From NCBI RefSeq assembly GCF_011046975.1, contig NZ_CP049253.1, forward strand, positions 558,001-622,000: a DNA stretch of 64,000 nt, in the 5' to 3' direction. Each line of letters opens with the position of its first letter. Position 1 is the first letter of the stretch. Source of the DNA: Microbacterium amylolyticum (GTDB lineage: Bacteria > Actinomycetota > Actinomycetes > Actinomycetales > Microbacteriaceae). Below, piece by piece: positions 58,833-64,000 of this stretch. The notes beneath the pieces were generated by a model. The model was not told the origin of the DNA. It was given only the letters and a program-made list of their open reading frames with translations, and did not search any database. The translations under genes were made by a program, and so were the position numbers.

Positions 58833-59444
58833 TCATGAACGAGCGCGGAGATCGCTCCACAGAGCGTCCGCCTGGGCGAGCGTTCGTGCCATCGTTCCCG
58901 CTGTGTCGATGACAACATCGGCCAATGCTAGCCGCTCCTCATCTCCGACCTGATTCGCGATACGCGCTACTGCCTCCTCGCGCGTCATCCCTCTCTCCGC
59001 GATCATCCGTTCGATGCGAACGGGAGCGGGCGCATGCGCGACGACGACAACGTCCCATTCCCCCGTGCCCCGTGCCTCCGCGAGAAGCGGCACGTCATAA
59101 ACGACAACGGCCCGGGGGTCGTTGACGAAGGCCTCACGGAACCGTCGCTGAGTCTCATCTCTGACAGCGGGATGGACAATACGGTTCAGCTGAGCCAGGC
59201 TGCCGTTGTCCGCGAAGACGATGGCGCCGAGCGCGCCGCGATCCAGTGCTCCGTCATCGCCGACGACGCCCGGTCCGAAGGTCTCGACGATCGACGCGAA
59301 AACTGCTTGTCCTGGCTGCTGAAGATCACGCACGACTTGATCGGCGTCAACAACGACGGCCCCGTGCGATGCCAACCGGCGGGAGATCGTGGATTTCCCC
59401 GAGGCGATGCCTCCTGTGACTGCGACGAGCACCATGGTGACCAT
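58833..59444 (-). CDS. coaE: Dephospho-CoA kinase
   Basis: A 203-aa P-loop kinase for the last step of coenzyme A synthesis. Walker A is GGIASGKST (about 11-19), DADQVVRDLQ follows, and YDVPLLAEA and the lid region RIERMIAERGMTREEAVARI are visible. ATG 59444 gives MVTMVLV; ATG 59435 is an alternative, and neither has a strong ribosome-binding site. rpsA-coaE-uvrB is a common order. Confidence 0.93.
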   Translation of the reverse strand: MVTMVLVAVTGGIASGKSTISRRLASHGAVVVDADQVVRDLQQPGQAVFASIVETFGPGVVGDDGALDRGALGAIVFADNGSLAQLNRIVHPAVRDETQRRFREAFVNDPRAVVVYDVPLLAEARGTGEWDVVVVAHAPAPVRIERMIAERGMTREEAVARIANQVGDEERLALADVVIDTAGTMARTLAQADALWSDLRARS

Positions 59445-59477
59445 GGTATGCGCCCACAGGCACTGGAGGGGAGACGA

Positions 59478-59509
59478 ATGGGGCCGGATCCCGAAGGATC
59501 CGGCCCCAT
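59478..59509 (-). terminator. Terminator after rpsA
   Basis: A perfect 14-bp stem (59478-59491 with 59496-59509) with a CGAA tetraloop, 24 nt beyond the rpsA stop and 34 nt before coaE. Confidence 0.9.
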
Positions 59510-59533
59510 CAGCACGACGGTGTGATCAGATAA

Positions 59534-60991
59534 TCAGTTGCCGGCGAGCTTCTCGCGGAGTGCAGCAAGTGCCTCGTCGTCGGCGAGTGCGCCGGCACCG
59601 TTGCTCTCGGTCGAGAAGGTCGACGCGCCTGCGGCGGGTGCGACTTCCTCGGCGTTTGCCTCGGCCTCAATGGCCTTAGCAACCTGCTCCTTGTGCTGCT
59701 CCCAACGAGCCTGAGCAGTTGCGTACTCCTGCTCCCAGGTCTCGCGAGCCTCGTCGTAGCCGTCGAGCCACTGGTTAGTCTCGGGGTCGAAGCCCTCGGG
59801 GTACTTGTACTCGCCGTTCTCGTCGTACTCGGTGGTCATACCGTAGAGCGACGGGTCGAACTCGGTACCGCTCGGGTCGACCATGTCGTTGGCCTGCTTG
59901 AGCGACAGCGAGATGCGACGACGATCGAGATCGATGTCGATGACGCGGACGAAGAGCTCTTCGCCCACCGAGACAACCTGCTCGGCCATCTCGACGTGCT
60001 TGTGCGACAGCTCCGAGATGTGAACGAGTCCCTCGATGCCATCGGCAACGCGAACGAACGCACCGAACGGAACGAGCTTCGTGACCTTACCGGGCGTGAT
60101 CTGACCGATCTGGTGCGTACGAGCGAAGACCTGCCAGGGGTCTTCCTGCGTCGCCTTGAGCGACAGCGAAACGCGCTCGCGGTCAAGGTCGACCTCGAGA
60201 ACCTCGACGGTGACCTCCTGGCCAACCTCAACGACCTCGCTGGCGTGGTCGATGTGCTTCCACGAGAGCTCGGAAACGTGAACGAGGCCGTCCACACCGC
60301 CGAGATCGACGAACGCACCGAAGTTGACGATCGACGAAACCTGGCCCTTGCGGACCTGACCCTTGTGCAGACCGTTGAGGAACTGCGCACGCGAAGCCGA
60401 CTGCGTCTCCTCGAGGAGCGCGCGGCGCGACAGCACGACGTTGTTGCGGTTCTTGTCCAGCTCGAGGATCTTCGCCTCGAGCTCCTGGCCGAGGTACGGC
60501 GTCAGGTCGCGAACGCGGCGGAGCTCGATCAGCGAGGCGGGAAGGAATCCGCGAAGACCGATGTCGAGAATGAGGCCGCCCTTGACGACCTCGATGACCG
60601 TGCCCTTAACGACACCGTCGTTCTCCTTGACCTGCTCCACGTCGCCCCACGCACGCTCGTACTGCGCGCGCTTCTTCGACAGGATCAGACGGCCTTCCTT
60701 GTCCTCCTTCTGGAGAACGAGGGCCTCGATGTGGTCTCCGACCTTAACGACGTCGTCAGGGTTGACGTCGTGCTTGATGGAGAGCTCGCGCGAGGGGATG
60801 ACGCCCTCGGTCTTGTAGCCGACGTCGAGGAGGACCTCGTCGCGGTCGATCTTGACGATCTCGCCATCGATGATGTCGCCGTCGTTGAAGAACTTGAGCG
60901 TCTTCTCGACTGCAGCGAGGAAGTCGTCAGCAGATCCGATGTCGTTGATCGCGACCTGCTTGGTGGCCGAGGTGGCCGTTGCGTTAGTCAT
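59534..60991 (-). CDS. rpsA: 30S ribosomal protein S1
   Basis: A 485-aa protein with four S1 RNA-binding domains, the actinobacterial form. Domain boundaries lie near 33-105, 120-190, 205-275 and 290-360, with the repeating phrases GFLPASLIE, GALVHVSE-like VDGLVHVSELSWKH and EGLVHISELSHKH. The C-terminal 120 residues are acidic and repetitive. ATG 60991 begins MTNATATSATKQVAIND; an in-frame ATG at 61036 adds 15 residues and is less likely. Confidence 0.96.
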   Translation of the reverse strand: MTNATATSATKQVAINDIGSADDFLAAVEKTLKFFNDGDIIDGEIVKIDRDEVLLDVGYKTEGVIPSRELSIKHDVNPDDVVKVGDHIEALVLQKEDKEGRLILSKKRAQYERAWGDVEQVKENDGVVKGTVIEVVKGGLILDIGLRGFLPASLIELRRVRDLTPYLGQELEAKILELDKNRNNVVLSRRALLEETQSASRAQFLNGLHKGQVRKGQVSSIVNFGAFVDLGGVDGLVHVSELSWKHIDHASEVVEVGQEVTVEVLEVDLDRERVSLSLKATQEDPWQVFARTHQIGQITPGKVTKLVPFGAFVRVADGIEGLVHISELSHKHVEMAEQVVSVGEELFVRVIDIDLDRRRISLSLKQANDMVDPSGTEFDPSLYGMTTEYDENGEYKYPEGFDPETNQWLDGYDEARETWEQEYATAQARWEQHKEQVAKAIEAEANAEEVAPAAGASTFSTESNGAGALADDEALAALREKLAGN

Positions 60992-61235
60992 GTAGTGGTT
61001 TGCCTTAGAGGTTGTATTCTCGGGCATCGTTCTCATCGTCAGTGCCCGCGGGCACGGAAATCCCGTGATGAGCCGAAGCGGTGGATGGATGGTACGGCGT
61101 GACCCACGTCAGGCACACCAATAGCGCGCCCACCCGCGGGTGACACCTCAGACTATCAGGACTCTGCGCCTGCGTCGAGGGAGTCCGCTGAATCTGACGG
61201 GCACTGACGCAGCTCGCTCCCGCGGATCGTGACAG
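60992..61235 (-). promoter_or_regulatory. rpsA promoter and long leader
   Basis: CTCGAC (61179-61174) and TAGTCT (61155-61150) are 18 nt apart and suit -35 and -10 boxes, giving a leader of about 150 nt. The leader holds the palindromes CACCCGCGGGTG (61131-61142) and GTGCCCGCGGGCAC (61042-61055). No gene is seen in this stretch. Confidence 0.45.
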
Positions 61236-61275
61236 ACGCCGGCGGCGACCCCACTTCCGAGATCGCCGCCGGCGT
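61236..61275 (-). terminator. Terminator after the GH43 gene
   Basis: A perfect 13-bp stem (ACGCCGGCGGCGA, 61236-61248, with 61263-61275) and a 14-nt loop, 12 nt beyond the stop. Confidence 0.8.
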
Positions 61276-61287
61276 GCGTACCGGCCA

Positions 61288-64000
61288 TTAGGCCCGATGC
61301 GCAGACCGCTTCGTGCGCATGACGTAGGCCAGAAGACCAGCCCCACCCAGAAGCGCGATGAACGCCAGCGGAAGGGCGCTCGTGCTCCCTCCTGTCGGTG
61401 CGAGGCCATCGCCGGACGCGCCCGCTTCGGCAGCCGCATCAACGACATCTCCCGCGGCAGCGGCACCTGTGTCAGCGCTCGCATCCGCTTCGGTTCCGCC
61501 AACGTCGCCCGAGGCATCAGCGGCACTCACGACTCCCGCGTCACCCTCGGCACCCGCATCACCCTCAGAACCCGCGTCACTCTCGGCACCCGCATCACCC
61601 TCAGAACCCGCGTCACTCTCGGCACCCGCATCACCCTCAGAACCCGCATCGCCCTCGGCACCCGCGTCACTCTCGGCACCCGCATCACCCTCAGAACCCG
61701 CGTCACCTTCAGCACTCGCATCGCCCTCGGCACTCGCGTCACCTTCGGAACCTTCAGCATTCGCATCGCCTTCGGCACCCACGTCGCCCTCGGCACTCGC
61801 GTCACCTTCGGAACCTTCAGCACTCGCATCGCCTTCGGCACCCGCGTCACCCTCGGCACCCGCGTCACCCTCAGCACCCGCGTCACCTTCAGCACCCGCA
61901 TCGCCTTCGGCGCTCGCGTCACCTTCAGCATCCGCATCGCCTTCGGCACCCGCATCGCCTTCGGCACCCGCATCACCCTCAGCGCCCACGTCACCCTCAC
62001 CATCAGAGCCGTCACCGAAGTCCGCGGTCTCGCCGGCGATCACCTGCGACACCTGATCCGCGGACAGGGCGCCACGGTAGACGTGCAGGTCATCAATGCC
62101 GCCCTGGAAAGGGGTGTCCCACCAGTTCACACCGAGCGCGAAAACGCCGTCGGCGGTTGTGAAGACATCAGGGAAGCCACTTCCGCTGTGAACAGGCTCG
62201 CCACTGACATAGATCGTGACCTCGCCAGCAGCAACCGTGAACGCAATGTGCGTCCATTCACCCGCGGGAATCGTCGCGCCCGTGTCACCATCGTAAAAAC
62301 GCGTCGAGCCGGACCACAGCAGCGTATTGCCATCTCCAAAGCCCACCTGCGGAACCAGGCTCACCCAGTTGGTCTCGTTGCGCGCGCCGAAGAACGATGT
62401 CGTGAAGTCCGTCAGCTGGTCAGGGTTGAGCCAGAGGCCAACGGAATAGTCGTGACCGGAGATGAGGCCATCGGGAAGGCGCACGCCGTTCGTGCCGTCA
62501 AGGTAAATCGCCGAATCATGTGCTCCCGCAACGAAGCTGGCCTCGCCGCCAGCAACGTTGATGCGGTTGCCCGTTGTTGTGGCGGGAGACGGCTGGTTCG
62601 ACGATGTCGCCAACGCGCGCAGGTTCCCCTCACCGTCGGCGAGGAGATCGCCATCAAAGCGATAGCGAGCGAGCAGTCCGGGAGCAGGCTCCGAGGGGAC
62701 GATGACATCGAACGAAACCAGCCCCGACGCATCGCCGCGAACAACCGCGGCCGTCAGCGTGACGTCAACGTCTTCGTCGCCCTCCGGCCTGTTGACCGAA
62801 CCATCAGCAGCGATGACCTCTTCGTCACTCGGCGACCACGTGATCGTCGCGCCGTGCGTTCCCAGCGTCGGCAGCTCGAGATCGGCGACAACGGGAGTTG
62901 ATACGCGCAGATCAGCGAGAACCGCCGCGACGACCTCGTCGTCCGTCATCTCGGTGAGCGCGCTCCCCCACAGCGAAACGCCACCTGTCGACAGCGCCGA
63001 GAACGCGGTGACCCACTCGCCCATCGTCGCGTTCCACTCACGCGACAACACTCCGCGATAGGTGGTGTCGTCGACATCAACGGTGATCTGGTTGCCACCG
63101 GTGACGCTCCACGAGCCGTTCAACACTCCCGTGATCTCGCCATCAGGCGTCAGCGTGACGTCAACTGCTCGGTGAATGTCATCGGAAATCGTCTTGTCAT
63201 GGGTAATCACCTGGAATGGCCCCGCGATGTCTTCCGCAGTGAATTCTGATGCATCGTTACCACCGGCGAAACGATGAGGCGCTGCAACCGGCCAGTCGTC
63301 CTCGTTCATGAACATCTCGTGGACGCGCACCTGATGAAACTCCCCCATGTCGGGGAAGCGGCTATGGAAGATCAACTGCATCTCCCCCGTTTCGGGGTCG
63401 ACAAACGTGGTGTTGTGGCCGGGCGAAACCTTGCCATCACCGATTCCGGACCCCGGGGCTCCAACATCGCGCTGAAACAGGTAGTTACCCATGATCTTCG
63501 CGCCGTACGGCTCAATCGTGACGTCATCGAAAATCGGCAGTGTCGGGTCTGACTTCACCTCACGCATATCGTTGCCCGCCGAGTCGACGAACGGTCCCGT
63601 CGGGCTCTCTGAGCGCATCACGCGCATGTTGTATCCCGAGTCTGCGTCGAGACCGCCGAACGACGTGAACAGGTAGTAGTACCCCGTTTCAGGGTGGAAC
63701 ATCATCGACGGACCCTCGATGCGGCTATGGTTGCCGCCTGTCAGGTGCACACCGTACCCCTGGCCCTCGAACGGGAACCCCGTCTCGGGGTCGAGCTCCA
63801 GAACGTAGATCCCGCCGGAGAACGATCCGTACACCATCCAGAGGCGACCATCGTCGCCAAAGAAGATATCCGGGTCAACGGCATTGGGGTGGATACGCCC
63901 GTCATACGCGTCACCCTCGACGAGGAACTCTTCCTCACCCTCGCGGTGACCCGAGCGAAGAATGATGCCGAGATCCTCGTACGGGCCCTCGATATCGTCC
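61288..64000 (-). CDS. Secreted, wall-anchored GH43 arabinanase-like protein (N-terminus outside window)
   Basis: The frame is open to the right edge, giving 903 C-terminal residues. In visible-fragment numbering: the rest of a GH43 five-bladed propeller (NAVDPDIFFGDDGRLWMVYGS near 40; RIEGPSMMFHP, the likely acid Glu; VRVHEMFMNEDDWPV near 225); a GH43_C-type beta domain (about 257-350); a bacterial Ig-like domain (about 350-440); a LamG-type domain (about 440-655, ending in GGIDDLHVYRGALSADQV); about 25 acidic hexapeptide repeats; and LAPTG (about 866-870), a hydrophobic helix and a basic tail. LAxTG is the sorting motif of class E sortases. It probably cuts arabinan or a similar plant polymer at the cell surface. 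Confidence 0.9.
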   Translation of the reverse strand, partial: DDIEGPYEDLGIILRSGHREGEEEFLVEGDAYDGRIHPNAVDPDIFFGDDGRLWMVYGSFSGGIYVLELDPETGFPFEGQGYGVHLTGGNHSRIEGPSMMFHPETGYYYLFTSFGGLDADSGYNMRVMRSESPTGPFVDSAGNDMREVKSDPTLPIFDDVTIEPYGAKIMGNYLFQRDVGAPGSGIGDGKVSPGHNTTFVDPETGEMQLIFHSRFPDMGEFHQVRVHEMFMNEDDWPVAAPHRFAGGNDASEFTAEDIAGPFQVITHDKTISDDIHRAVDVTLTPDGEITGVLNGSWSVTGGNQITVDVDDTTYRGVLSREWNATMGEWVTAFSALSTGGVSLWGSALTEMTDDEVVAAVLADLRVSTPVVADLELPTLGTHGATITWSPSDEEVIAADGSVNRPEGDEDVDVTLTAAVVRGDASGLVSFDVIVPSEPAPGLLARYRFDGDLLADGEGNLRALATSSNQPSPATTTGNRINVAGGEASFVAGAHDSAIYLDGTNGVRLPDGLISGHDYSVGLWLNPDQLTDFTTSFFGARNETNWVSLVPQVGFGDGNTLLWSGSTRFYDGDTGATIPAGEWTHIAFTVAAGEVTIYVSGEPVHSGSGFPDVFTTADGVFALGVNWWDTPFQGGIDDLHVYRGALSADQVSQVIAGETADFGDGSDGEGDVGAEGDAGAEGDAGAEGDADAEGDASAEGDAGAEGDAGAEGDAGAEGDAGAEGDASAEGSEGDASAEGDVGAEGDANAEGSEGDASAEGDASAEGDAGSEGDAGAESDAGAEGDAGSEGDAGAESDAGSEGDAGAESDAGSEGDAGAEGDAGVVSAADASGDVGGTEADASADTGAAAAGDVVDAAAEAGASGDGLAPTGGSTSALPLAFIALLGGAGLLAYVMRTKRSAHRA
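61531..61998 (-). repeat. Acidic hexapeptide repeat array (E-G-D-A-G/S-A)
   Basis: About 25 imperfect 18-bp units encode EGDAGA and variants (EGDASA, EGDVGA, EGDADA, EGDANA, EGDAGS, ESDAGA), with two EGS triplets inserted. The array forms a stiff or disordered acidic stalk between the LamG domain and the wall anchor. Confidence 0.93.

Noticed and set aside
61297..62901. Long plus-strand frames rich in Ser/Pro, Arg/His or Thr/Arg opposite the GH43 gene
   Set aside because: They mirror the acidic repeat on the coding strand, have biased low-complexity composition, no ribosome-binding site and no recognisable domain.

Overview
The window is about 64 kb of a high-GC actinobacterial chromosome, most likely from Microbacteriaceae (Microbacterium-like). 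This rests on gene content and order: RbpA, WhiA, OpcA beside zwf, a BioQ-type regulator next to bioYMN, an LAxTG wall-anchored protein, many GTG starts and frequent 4-nt ATGA/GTGA overlaps. No rRNA, tRNA, CRISPR array, phage or insertion sequence was seen. The taxonomic call is an inference.

Layout, left to right. 1-3.3 kb: 3' end of serB, convergent fabG, then a DUF4190 membrane protein, DUF3099, a small Cys-containing protein and SURF1. 3.4-5.0 kb: an ABC-F ATPase. 5.3-14.5 kb: a co-directional block with a circularly permuted, doubly membrane-anchored GH3 enzyme, a second GH3 with standard domain order, a GtrA-like membrane protein, a GT2 glycosyltransferase, and a LytTR response regulator with its histidine kinase. 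14.5-16.9 kb: the biotin ECF transporter bioYMN, divergent from a BioQ-type repressor, with two tandem TGAAC-N3-GTTCA boxes between them. 16.9-23.4 kb: a GntR/UTRA regulator divergent from a six-gene transport-and-hydrolysis operon (lipoprotein binding protein, two permeases, ATPase, HAD phosphatase, EEP phosphodiesterase). 23.5-26.0 kb: an MFS exporter overlapping a PatB/MalY C-S lyase. 26.1-30.2 kb: the sufB-sufD-Rieske-sufC-sufT Fe-S assembly operon. 30.4-34.0 kb: ctaA, a 14-TM-type MFS exporter and ctaB. 34.4-40.9 kb: pentose phosphate operon tkt-tal-zwf-opcA-pgl. 41.0-44.9 kb, minus strand: gap, pgk, tpiA, secG and rbpA. 45.0-61.0 kb, all minus strand: sodA, whiA, rapZ, uvrC, uvrA, a five-gene MoxR/DUF58/DUF4129 cluster, uvrB, coaE, rpsA. 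From 61.3 kb to the right edge: the C-terminal part of a secreted GH43 arabinanase-like protein with about 25 acidic hexapeptide repeats and an LAPTG anchor.

Most of the window is core metabolism. The best candidates for undescribed biology are the GH3-GH3-GtrA-GT2-LytTR/HK block, which looks like a surface-glycan building and trimming system with its own sensor, and the GntR-controlled transporter with a phosphodiesterase and a phosphatase, which looks like a phosphodiester or phosphonate scavenging route. Strong hairpins mark most transcript ends and were located base by base. All starts were chosen by ribosome-binding site, overlap with neighbours and family length. No database search could be run.
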